Part shown: piece by piece, positions 41,665 through 49,662 of the stretch
Numbering within the stretch: position 1 is the stretch's first letter
Layout of the letters: each line of letters begins with the position of its first letter
From: Balneola sp.
Lineage (GTDB): Bacteria > Bacteroidota > Rhodothermia > Balneolales > Balneolaceae
Reading direction: 5' to 3'
Length of the DNA stretch: 64,000 nucleotides
NCBI GenBank assembly: GCA_028284195.1
Contig: JANQSE010000008.1
Location: 124,001 to 188,000, forward strand
Translations under genes and position numbers: made by a program
The notes under the pieces: generated by a model
Databases searched by the model: none
What the model was told of the DNA's origin: nothing
Seen by the model: only the letters and a program-made list of their open reading frames with translations

Positions 41665-42440
41665 GTTCAGATACTATTACAAGAGAACAAGCTTATATAA
41701 CCTATTTGCTTCGCCTTGCGGATGACCGGTTAATTCTTGGGCAAAGAGTATCGGAATGGTGTGGTCATGGCCCTGTTCTGGAAGAAGATCTTGCCCTGGC
41801 GAATATGGCCCTCGATTTGATTGGCCATGCCTCTGCTTTATATGGCCATGCTGCTGATATTGAAGGAGAAGGACATGATGAAGATTATTTTGCATATTTC
41901 AGAGATGATTATGAATTCACAAACCTTCAGCTATGTGAATTACCTAAAGGTGATTTTGCATTTACCATTGCCCGGCAGTTTTTGTTCAGTTCATTCAGTT
42001 ATTTCCAGTATGAGCGGTTAAAAAAAGCAAAAGACGAACAGTTTGCGGGCATTATCAAAAAACATCTGAAAGAAATTAAGTATCACCTTCGGCATTCGCG
42101 CGATTGGGTTCTTCGGCTTGGTGACGGAACAGAAGAAAGCCATAAACGCATACAAAATGCTTTTGATGAAATCTGGATGTATGTGGATGAGCTGTTCTAT
42201 ACTGATCAAATCGATGAATTGATACTGGCCGATGGAAACGGAGCCGATCTGATTTCCTTTAAAGAAGAATGGAAAAAACTGGTTGAAGAAACCTTAACTG
42301 AAGCTACGTTGACGGTTCCCGATTGGGATCAGTTTATGATGAGCGGAAGCCGGACAGGAATGCACACCGAACATTTGGGCCATATACTTGCGCAGATGCA
42401 ATTCCTTAGACGATCTCATCCTGATGCCGATTGGAAATAA
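41661..42440 (+). CDS. paaC: Phenylacetyl-CoA epoxidase subunit PaaC
   Basis: YLLRLADDRLILGQRVSEWCGHGPVLEEDLALANMALDLIGHA, IKYHLRHSRDWVLRLGDGTEES. Confidence 0.95.
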   Translation: MSSDTITREQAYITYLLRLADDRLILGQRVSEWCGHGPVLEEDLALANMALDLIGHASALYGHAADIEGEGHDEDYFAYFRDDYEFTNLQLCELPKGDFAFTIARQFLFSSFSYFQYERLKKAKDEQFAGIIKKHLKEIKYHLRHSRDWVLRLGDGTEESHKRIQNAFDEIWMYVDELFYTDQIDELILADGNGADLISFKEEWKKLVEETLTEATLTVPDWDQFMMSGSRTGMHTEHLGHILAQMQFLRRSHPDADWK

Positions 42441-42443
42441 CAA

Positions 42444-42520
42444 TAGTACTTAGTATCTAGATGTTAGATGTACCACAGCTTAAACAATTCCTGATACTAA
42501 GTACTAACATCTAAATACCG
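42444..42520. repeat. Heptamer inverted-repeat element without ORF, paaC-paaD intergenic
   Basis: Left TAGTACT|TAGTATC|TAGATGT|TAGATGT (42444-42471); right GATACTA|AGTACTA|ACATCTA|AATACCG (42493-42520). AGTACTTAGTATC (42445-42457) is a perfect 13-nt inverted match to GATACTAAGTACT (42493-42505). Confidence 0.85.
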
Positions 42521-42523
42521 TTA

Positions 42524-43030
42524 ATGTCTACAAAAACGCTATATACCGAGCAGCAAGTTTGGGGTTACCTTAAAGAGATTACTGACCCTGAAATACCTGT
42601 TCTCAACATTATTGAGATGGGTATCGCTCGCAGCGTGTCAATAGAAAATGAGAAAATTGTTGTCAGGATCACGCCTACATATTCAGGCTGTCCTGCAATG
42701 AATGCCATTGAAAAAGCAGTGGGCGAAAAACTTGAAGAAAAAGGTATACAGGATTACCAGGTACTTTTAGACTACTCAGAGCCCTGGACGACCGATTGGA
42801 TGACTGAAGAAGCTAAGAGTAAGTTAAAAGATTATGGCATAGCTCCACCTGAGAAAACAACAAAAGATGAAGACTTTCTGAAAAGCTTGTCTGGTACAAA
42901 AATTGTTCCCTGCCCTTTCTGCGATTCATTCGAAACTGAATTACAAAGTGAGTTTGGTTCTACAGCTTGCAAGTCTCAGTATTTTTGTAATAGTTGTCAT
43001 CAACCCTTTGAGCATTTTAAGTGTATTTAA
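42524..43030 (+). CDS. paaD: Phenylacetate degradation protein PaaD (MIP18/SufT-type)
   Basis: EITDPEIPVLNIIEMGIARSV, TPTYSGCPAM, C-terminal CPFCDSFETELQSEFGSTACKSQYFCNSCHQPFEHFK. Confidence 0.95.
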   Translation: MSTKTLYTEQQVWGYLKEITDPEIPVLNIIEMGIARSVSIENEKIVVRITPTYSGCPAMNAIEKAVGEKLEEKGIQDYQVLLDYSEPWTTDWMTEEAKSKLKDYGIAPPEKTTKDEDFLKSLSGTKIVPCPFCDSFETELQSEFGSTACKSQYFCNSCHQPFEHFKCI

Positions 43031-44082
43031 TCGGACGTCAATAAGTCTTTTGGCAATTCGTATTTGATAACTCTTGGCACCTTTTCAATCGTGTTCAACA
43101 GATACGCATAGCCTTCACCCACTTGCATTTTTTTAGCGGCAATGGGCAATTTGACTTCCCTGATAAACTCTCCTGTGTGCTTATCAAAAATCCATAATCG
43201 TTCTGCGTGTTCAATTACCTCAAGAAGCTCATCAATCTTCGAGGCGTAACTTTTCAACTGTTGTTGTGACACTTTCTTACCACTAAAAACTACATAAACG
43301 TATTTATCGTCTACCGAAATGTCTCTAGCTCCTGCAAAATCTTCCGCAACATCCGGAAGAACATTAATTCCATTTTCGTACGGACTTGGAATGGGTATTT
43401 GATCTGGTCCATCAGAGATATACTTAACACCCTCTTCATCAATAGCAACTAAGAGAGAGGAAAATTCAAATGCAAAGTACAGCACACCATCCAAATTGCT
43501 ATAGTAGACTGTTTGTTGCATTACAAAGCTTTCTAGAGAAAAGAGTTCGGGAACATCCTCGGCCGACTTTTGCCACAATAAATCCTCTTTGCCAATTCTA
43601 TTACCGTTAAACCTCCATGCTTTCAGAAAGTGATCAGAAAACGTTAATGTCACTAAGGTGCTATCGTTGACCAGCAACGCCTGGTACATTTTCTCTGGAA
43701 TTTCTACTCGAACATCAGCGATGAGCTCCAATTCATCACTATATCTAGTAATTCGATTCAAACCTGCATCCCACAGCAATAAATTTCCATTACCAAATTT
43801 GGTAAATCCTTTGTAAAAAATAGGGCTTACTTCTCCCGGGCCTCTTCCGCTTCGCAAAGAATTAATAACATTATCCTCTGCAAAACTAATTCTCCGGATT
43901 GGAGATTCTCTAATGGCTCTGTCATTTACAATAATTTCGTCTGAATTTAATATCCAAAATTTATCAGCATCAAAAATAACATTCTTCACTTCGCCTTGTA
44001 CTTGCCAGCCTTGAAAATGAATTAACCCTATAATAGCTGTAGATAATAAAGCTAACCGGACAATTGTTTTACTATAAATCAT
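43027..44082 (-). CDS. Exported 6-bladed beta-propeller-like protein, unknown function
   Basis: Hydrophobic N-terminus; repeated propeller-like segments (LRSGRGPGEVSPIFYKGFTKFGNGNLLLWDAGLNRITRYS). Antisense within the paa cluster; stop overlaps the paaD end tail-to-tail by 4 nt. Confidence 0.7.
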   Translation of the reverse strand: MIYSKTIVRLALLSTAIIGLIHFQGWQVQGEVKNVIFDADKFWILNSDEIIVNDRAIRESPIRRISFAEDNVINSLRSGRGPGEVSPIFYKGFTKFGNGNLLLWDAGLNRITRYSDELELIADVRVEIPEKMYQALLVNDSTLVTLTFSDHFLKAWRFNGNRIGKEDLLWQKSAEDVPELFSLESFVMQQTVYYSNLDGVLYFAFEFSSLLVAIDEEGVKYISDGPDQIPIPSPYENGINVLPDVAEDFAGARDISVDDKYVYVVFSGKKVSQQQLKSYASKIDELLEVIEHAERLWIFDKHTGEFIREVKLPIAAKKMQVGEGYAYLLNTIEKVPRVIKYELPKDLLTSD

Positions 44083-44240
44083 ACTATTCTTTTATATTTA
44101 ATTGAGCAGGAATGTTCTGCTCAATTATGAATTGACTAATAGTCTCCTTCGCCTAGATTATCTCTGCAAAGATTTCGCATCTTGTTCTTTATATGCTCAA
44201 ATATAGTAAATTTTACTTTTAATGATATCGCACCAAAACA

Positions 44241-45032
44241 ATGAGTGAAAAATTCATAGAAAAAACCATTCAAAATGGAGTTCTTAAAATTGTCCTAAAC
44301 CGACCTGACGTACTCAACAGCTTTAACTATGCGATGGCTGAAGAAATTCAAGCTGCTTTCATTGAGGCTGAAACCAACACAGAGATTCGTTGTGTGTTAC
44401 TCACTGGAAATGGAAGAGCTTTTTGTGCCGGACAGGATTTACAGGAAGTTACAGAGATCGCTAAAGACCCTAACCGTGAGCTAAGCGAAGTTGTACATCA
44501 TACCTATAATCCCATCATTAAGGCCATTCGTAACCTTGAAAAACCGGTGATTTGTGCAGTAAATGGGACTGCTGCGGGAGCCGGTGCAAACATCGCTTTA
44601 GCTTGTGATATGGTTATTGCTTCAGAAGAAGCCAAATTCATCCAATCGTTCTCCAATATTGGCCTGATTCCTGATAGTGGTGGAACCTATTTTCTTCCAA
44701 GGCTGGTGGGGTTAGCAAGAGCTACCGAACTTACGTTTACAGGTCGCCCGGTTAAAGCTCCGGAAGCAGTAGAAATCGGGATGATCTACAAATCTGTTCC
44801 TGCCAATGAGCTAATGAATGAAACTGTTAATCTTTGCGAGAAATTTGCTCAAATGCCCACCAGAGGGTATGGACTTACCAAAAAAGGATTTAACGCTGGA
44901 TTTAGTAACGATTTGGAAGCCCAATTGAATCTCGAAGCCGACTTACAGGCAGAAGCCGGTAGTACTGACGATTATCATGAAGGCGTTGCAGCTTTTCTGG
45001 AGAAGAGAGCACCAAATTTTAAAGGAAAATAA
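44241..45032 (+). CDS. paaG: PaaG-like ring-epoxide isomerase (crotonase family)
   Basis: LTGNGRAFCAGQDLQEV, LIPDSGGTYFLPRLVGLARATEL; position in paa cluster. Confidence 0.88.
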   Translation: MSEKFIEKTIQNGVLKIVLNRPDVLNSFNYAMAEEIQAAFIEAETNTEIRCVLLTGNGRAFCAGQDLQEVTEIAKDPNRELSEVVHHTYNPIIKAIRNLEKPVICAVNGTAAGAGANIALACDMVIASEEAKFIQSFSNIGLIPDSGGTYFLPRLVGLARATELTFTGRPVKAPEAVEIGMIYKSVPANELMNETVNLCEKFAQMPTRGYGLTKKGFNAGFSNDLEAQLNLEADLQAEAGSTDDYHEGVAAFLEKRAPNFKGK

Positions 45033-45038
45033 TTTTTA

Positions 45039-46208
45039 ATGAGTTTAGGTAAAGATGCAGTAGTAGGAATTATTGGTGCCGGTACCATGGGCACCGGAAT
45101 TGCTCAAATTGCAGCCACAAATGGATATACCGTTTATTTATATGATGCATACTCAGAACAACTCCCAAAAGCCAAAGCAGGGTTAGAAAAGATTCTTAAT
45201 CGCCAGGTTGAAAAAGGAAGAATGAGTCAGGATGAAGTTGATGGAATCCTTGGTCGTATTCATTTTGTAGATAACATCACAGATTTTGGTAAATGTGGGT
45301 TTGTGATTGAAGCAATCATCGAAAACATTGACATTAAAAAAGATGCCTTTCAACGATTAGAAGCCATTGTTTCTAAAGATTGCATCCTGGCTTCCAATAC
45401 CTCTTCCCTTTCTATCGCTTCTATTTCCTCGGCATTAAAAAAACCGGAACGGTTTCTGGGAGTACATTTTTTCAATCCGGCTCCGCTCATGAAGCTGGTT
45501 GAGATTATTCCCGGAGTTGCTACCAATGCTGAACTGGCTAACGAGACAAAAGAGTTTATTTCAGGTTGGGGGAAAATAACCGTGTTAGCCAGAGATACTC
45601 CGGGTTTCATAGTAAACAGAGTTGCACGACCTTTTTATTCTGAAGCACTTCGTATTCTTGAAGAAGGTGTAGCAGATGTCCCAACAATCGATTGGGCAAT
45701 GAAAGAACTTGGTGGATTCAGAATGGGACCTTTCGAACTCATGGATCTAATTGGCCATGATGTAAATTATGAAGTAACCAGTTCTGTATTCCGCGAGTTT
45801 TACTACGATCCTCGTTTCAAACCATCATTTACTCAAAAAAGATTAGTGGAAGCCAGATGGTTAGGCAGAAAATCCGGTAAAGGATTCTACAGCTATGGAG
45901 AAGACGCCAAGAACTCTGAACCAACAAAAGATGAAAAACTCGGCCAGGAAATCCTCCATCGCATTTTAGTAATGTTAATTAATGAAGCATTTGATGCTGT
46001 ATTTATGAACATCGGTTCTGCTGAAGACGTAGATCTTGCCATACAAAATGGCGTTAATTATCCCAAAGGACTACTGGCCTGGGCTGAGGAAATTGGATTA
46101 GAGATTGTACTGGAAAGAGTAAATACTTTGTATGACGAATATCAGGAAGACAGGTATCGGCCTAATCCATTATTGAAGAGAATGGTGAGAGAAGGGGCTT
46201 CTTTTTGA
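45039..46208 (+). CDS. paaH: 3-hydroxyacyl-CoA dehydrogenase PaaH-like
   Basis: VVGIIGAGTMGTGIAQIAATNGYTVYLYD, GVHFFNPAPLMKLVEIIPG; position in paa cluster. Confidence 0.9.
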   Translation: MSLGKDAVVGIIGAGTMGTGIAQIAATNGYTVYLYDAYSEQLPKAKAGLEKILNRQVEKGRMSQDEVDGILGRIHFVDNITDFGKCGFVIEAIIENIDIKKDAFQRLEAIVSKDCILASNTSSLSIASISSALKKPERFLGVHFFNPAPLMKLVEIIPGVATNAELANETKEFISGWGKITVLARDTPGFIVNRVARPFYSEALRILEEGVADVPTIDWAMKELGGFRMGPFELMDLIGHDVNYEVTSSVFREFYYDPRFKPSFTQKRLVEARWLGRKSGKGFYSYGEDAKNSEPTKDEKLGQEILHRILVMLINEAFDAVFMNIGSAEDVDLAIQNGVNYPKGLLAWAEEIGLEIVLERVNTLYDEYQEDRYRPNPLLKRMVREGASF

Positions 46209-46621
46209 TGAGCAAAACAGGTCAGGATATCATCTCCAAAATGATGGAAGAGGATAAATTCTCACAATGGATGGGCATTGATATTCTGGAATCTGAACCA
46301 GGTTACGTGAAGCTTTCTATGACCATCAGAGATGAAATGGTAAATGGTTTTGGGATATGTCATGGCGGAATCACTTTTTCTTTAGCAGACAGCGCACTGG
46401 CCTTTGCTTCAAATTCAAGAGGCTCTGTTTCCGTAGCTTTGGAAAACAATATCAATTATACCAAAAAGGTAGAAGTCGGTGATACTTTAATTGCTGAAAC
46501 GGAAGAAATTCAAAACGGAAGAACAATTGGGGTCTATAAAATCAGGATTACCAATCAGAATGAGGATCTAATAGCAGATTTTAGAGGAACGGTTTATCGT
46601 ACTGATAGACATAAGACCTGA
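46205..46621 (+). CDS. paaI: Hydroxyphenylacetyl-CoA thioesterase PaaI
   Basis: GFGICHGGITFSLADSALAFASNSRGSVSVALENNINYTKKVEVGDTL; 3' codons overlap heptamer repeats. Confidence 0.92.
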   Translation: MMSKTGQDIISKMMEEDKFSQWMGIDILESEPGYVKLSMTIRDEMVNGFGICHGGITFSLADSALAFASNSRGSVSVALENNINYTKKVEVGDTLIAETEEIQNGRTIGVYKIRITNQNEDLIADFRGTVYRTDRHKT

Positions 46622-47013
46622 GATATAAGATTTAAGACATGCACAATTACAAAAAATTAGATGTATGGAATAAAGCAGTTGATTTTGCAACTAATGTGTA
46701 TCAAATCACTAAGAATTTTCCAAAGGATGAACTTTACGGCCTTATTTCCCAATTAAGACGAGCTTCTGTTTCAATCAGCTCAAATATTGCTGAAGGAGCG
46801 GGTCGCAATTCTGACAAAGAATTCCGGCAATTCCTGAATATATCTTTTGGTTCGTGTTCTGAAATTGAAACACAACTAATCATTAGTCACAGATTGGGTT
46901 ATATTTCTGATGAAGATTTTTCGTCCCTTTCGGATGACGTTATCGAAATCCAAAAATCATTTATAAACTAATTCAGAAATTCTCTTAAGTCTTAAATCTT
47001 ACATCTCATGTCT
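46607..47013. mobile_element. Putative heptamer-inverted-repeat element carrying a four-helix-bundle ORF
   Basis: Left arm AGACATA|AGACCTG|AGATATA|AGATTTA|AGACATG (46607-46641); right arm reverse complement AGACATG|AGATGTA|AGATTTA|AGACTTA|AGAGAAT (47013-46979). Core arms 46620-46638 and 46989-47007 match 18/19 in inverted orientation. Mobility is inference. Confidence 0.7.
46639..46971 (+). CDS. Four-helix-bundle protein (23S rRNA-intervening-sequence protein/S23 family)
   Basis: YKKLDVWNKAVDFATNVYQITKNFPKDELYGLISQLRRASVSISSNIAEGAGRNSDKEFRQFLNISFGSCSEIETQLIISHRLGYI, the hallmark of the TIGR02436-type family. Confidence 0.95.
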   Translation: MHNYKKLDVWNKAVDFATNVYQITKNFPKDELYGLISQLRRASVSISSNIAEGAGRNSDKEFRQFLNISFGSCSEIETQLIISHRLGYISDEDFSSLSDDVIEIQKSFIN

Positions 47014-48222
47014 AAAAATGAAGCATATATCATAGATGGAATCAGAACTCCAATTGGAAAACTGAAAGGCTCTCTTTCATCAGTAAGAGTAGATGATTTG
47101 GCTGCTATTCCCATTAAAGAGTTGATAAAAAGAAATCCTGAGATTGATCCGACTGTTATTGAGGATGTAATCCTTGGTTGTGCTAATCAAGCTGGTGAGG
47201 ATAATAGAAATGTAGCCCGTATGGCTGCTTTACTGGCCGGGCTTCCTGTTTCTGTTCCCGGAGAAACTGTAAACCGGTTATGTGCTTCGGGGATGAGTGC
47301 TACTATCAAAGCATACCATGCAATTAAAGCCGGAGAAGGCGATCTGTTTATAACTGGTGGTGTAGAGCATATGACAAGAGGTCCAATTGTATTAGGGAAG
47401 GGAAACTCTCCTTGGTCTGGTACCAATGAAATGTACGACTCTACCTTTGGATGGAGATTCATAAATCCCAAGATGCATGAGATGTATGGAACAGATGGCA
47501 TGGGCATGACTGCCGAAAATGTGGTTGAAATGCATAACATCTCCCGTGAAGATCAGGATAAGTTTGCGGCATGGAGTCAGCAAAAGGCTGGAGCAGCGAG
47601 AGATTCCGGAAGGTTGGCAAAAGAAATTGTAAAAGTTGAAATTCCACAAAGAAAGGGTAACCTGATAATTTTCGAACATGATGAATTCATGCGCCCTGAT
47701 TCTACTCCTGAAATTCTTGGAAAACTTCGCCCCGCTTTTCGAAAAGATGGCTCGGTTACGGCCGGAAATGCATCAGGATTGAACGATGGCGCCGGAGCAT
47801 TATTAGTCGCTTCGGATGCAGCAGTCAAAAAATATAGACTGAAACCCAAATCAAGAATTGTGGCCTCAGCTGTTTCAGGGATTGAACCAAGAATTATGGG
47901 GCTTGGACCCGTTGAGGCTACACAAAAAGTAATGACTCGTGCCGGACTCACTTTAGACGATATGGATATCATCGAGTTGAACGAAGCTTTTGCAGGTCAA
48001 TCTCTGGGTGTTACCAGAATGCTTGGTTTAGAGGATAATGATTCACGATTAAACCCCAATGGAGGAGCTATTGCCATTGGCCACCCACTTGGAATGACCG
48101 GACAGCGATTGCTCCAAACCGCAACTATTGAACTTCACGAAAAAGAAAATGCTAAATATGCACTTTGTACTTTATGTGTGGGCGTAGGACAGGGTTTTGC
48201 GGTAATTCTGGAGAAAATTTAA
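47008..48222 (+). CDS. paaJ: Thiolase, 3-oxoadipyl-CoA/3-oxo-5,6-dehydrosuberyl-CoA thiolase PaaJ-like
   Basis: AYIIDGIRTPIGKLKGSLSSVRVDDLAAIPIKELI, NRLCASGMSATIKAYHAIKAGEGDLFITGGVEHMTRGP, LNPNGGAIAIGHPLGMTGQRLL. Confidence 0.92.
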   Translation: MSKNEAYIIDGIRTPIGKLKGSLSSVRVDDLAAIPIKELIKRNPEIDPTVIEDVILGCANQAGEDNRNVARMAALLAGLPVSVPGETVNRLCASGMSATIKAYHAIKAGEGDLFITGGVEHMTRGPIVLGKGNSPWSGTNEMYDSTFGWRFINPKMHEMYGTDGMGMTAENVVEMHNISREDQDKFAAWSQQKAGAARDSGRLAKEIVKVEIPQRKGNLIIFEHDEFMRPDSTPEILGKLRPAFRKDGSVTAGNASGLNDGAGALLVASDAAVKKYRLKPKSRIVASAVSGIEPRIMGLGPVEATQKVMTRAGLTLDDMDIIELNEAFAGQSLGVTRMLGLEDNDSRLNPNGGAIAIGHPLGMTGQRLLQTATIELHEKENAKYALCTLCVGVGQGFAVILEKI

Positions 48223-48225
48223 CCA

Positions 48226-48828
48226 ATGGCAGTCTACGAATACAAAGGATACAAACCCGTTATTGATGAAAGCGCTTATGTTCATCCGCTGGCAGCAGTA
48301 ACCGGAAATGTAATTATTGGAAAGGACGTATACATAGGTCCGGGGGCTGCGATTCGTGGAGATTGGGGAAAGATTATTATCAAAGATGGTTGCAATGTTC
48401 AGGAGAATTGCACCATTCATATGTTTCCGGGAGTAACTGTGACTCTTGAAGAAGGAGCACATGTTGGTCATGGAGCAGTAATTCATGGAGCACATCTGAA
48501 AGAAAACTGCCTTATTGGAATGAATGCGGTAGTAATGGATAATGTAATAGTTGGAGCCGGATCGATTGTTGGAGCATTGGCTTTTGTAAAAGAAGGAGCA
48601 AAAATTCCAGATAGAAAAGTAGTAGTTGGGAATCCTGCTGAAATAGTAAAAGATGTTTCAGATGAGATGCTAAAATGGAAAACAGAAGGTACTGGGTGGT
48701 ATCAACGATTGCCCAAAGAACTGCACGAAACTTTGAAAGAATGTGAGCCATTAAGGATAATTCCTGAGAATAGAAAAGATCAGGAATCAGGCTATACTAC
48801 CTGGGGTACAAAAAAGGAAATCTCATAA
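48226..48828 (+). CDS. paaY: PaaY-like hexapeptide (gamma-carbonic-anhydrase-fold) protein
   Basis: AVYEYKGYKPVIDESAYVHPLAAVTGNVIIGKDVYIGPGAAIRGDWG...NCTIHMFPGVTVTLEEGAHVGHGAVIHGAHL. Confidence 0.92.
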   Translation: MAVYEYKGYKPVIDESAYVHPLAAVTGNVIIGKDVYIGPGAAIRGDWGKIIIKDGCNVQENCTIHMFPGVTVTLEEGAHVGHGAVIHGAHLKENCLIGMNAVVMDNVIVGAGSIVGALAFVKEGAKIPDRKVVVGNPAEIVKDVSDEMLKWKTEGTGWYQRLPKELHETLKECEPLRIIPENRKDQESGYTTWGTKKEIS

Positions 48829-49209
48829 ATGGGCAAAAATTTACCTCCACATAAACTCCATCCCGATGTTCTTCACTGGAGAGAAGGCGATGAGATCGTT
48901 GCAAGAAATGTAAAGCTAAAAGGCTGGTTCTCGAAACTCATGGCGTTCGAAAATGGAATTCTTAACATGACCTATCTTTTCAAAGCCATTACTAATGACG
49001 GTTATATTATTATTGCAGAAAAAGAATCCGGAAACCTTCATAAAACTGAATTCCGAAAATTTATCAAAAAAGCGAAGAACAATAGTTTCATCAATCGGGC
49101 TATCGAACAGGATCTGGACAAATCTAAAGAGTACATGGAATTAATTGATACTTTTCAACAAGCTTATACAGAACTGCAAGAGTCAGATAAACCTAAACTT
49201 TTGGAGTAA
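48829..49209 (+). CDS. Uncharacterised protein, paralogue of the next ORF, in paa operon
   Basis: Start abuts the paaY stop. Shares PPH..P-[DE]-[VI]-L-x-WREGD-[EQ]-I and Q-x-A-[YF]-x-ELQE-[SA]-D with 49210-49662. Confidence 0.85.
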   Translation: MGKNLPPHKLHPDVLHWREGDEIVARNVKLKGWFSKLMAFENGILNMTYLFKAITNDGYIIIAEKESGNLHKTEFRKFIKKAKNNSFINRAIEQDLDKSKEYMELIDTFQQAYTELQESDKPKLLE

Positions 49210-49662
49210 ATGGGATTTTTCAAAAACGACAAAAAGGGCAAACCTCCACATACCTGGTATCCGGAAATTTTACGCTGGCGTGAAGGAGATCAAATATTCT
49301 GTTGGAATATTTCAAAAGCCATTGGTTATATGAAAGCCAAAAGCAAGGATATTGCAAAATACATGGCAGATTCTGGTTCTCATGCCATATATGCAACTGC
49401 TGCATTCAAGTTTAAGTCTGTAAGTGAAGATGGAATGATTTACCTTGAATTTGAAGATGGTCAAATGGAGGAGTTCGAGTTCTGGAGATTGATAAAGTGT
49501 GCTGAAAATGAAAGCCTGAAAACACGAAAGATTGAAGAAAAGGAAACAGATTCTCAGAAATACATGGAGTTGATTCAAAACTTCCAGCATGCTTTCAATG
49601 AATTACAAGAAGCGGATAATCACCCAAAAAGATTGGGAAAAATGCAAAAGGAGACAGAATGA
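49210..49662 (+). CDS. Uncharacterised protein, paralogue of the preceding ORF, in paa operon
   Basis: Abuts the upstream stop and overlaps the paaZ start by 4 nt; shared N-terminal WREGD and C-terminal ELQEAD motifs. Confidence 0.85.
   Translation: MGFFKNDKKGKPPHTWYPEILRWREGDQIFCWNISKAIGYMKAKSKDIAKYMADSGSHAIYATAAFKFKSVSEDGMIYLEFEDGQMEEFEFWRLIKCAENESLKTRKIEEKETDSQKYMELIQNFQHAFNELQEADNHPKRLGKMQKETE

Noticed and set aside
46607-47013. Diversity-generating retroelement (Avd proteins share the four-helix-bundle fold)
   Set aside because: No reverse transcriptase, template repeat or variable repeat seen in the window.
46607-47013. CRISPR-like or simple microsatellite array
   Set aside because: Units are 7 nt, degenerate, contiguous and inverted around an ORF; no spacers and no cas genes.
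47187-47972. Antisense ORFs (92-131 aa) within the paaJ thiolase
   Set aside because: Antisense shadows of a conserved thiolase gene; Ser/Pro-rich artefact composition.
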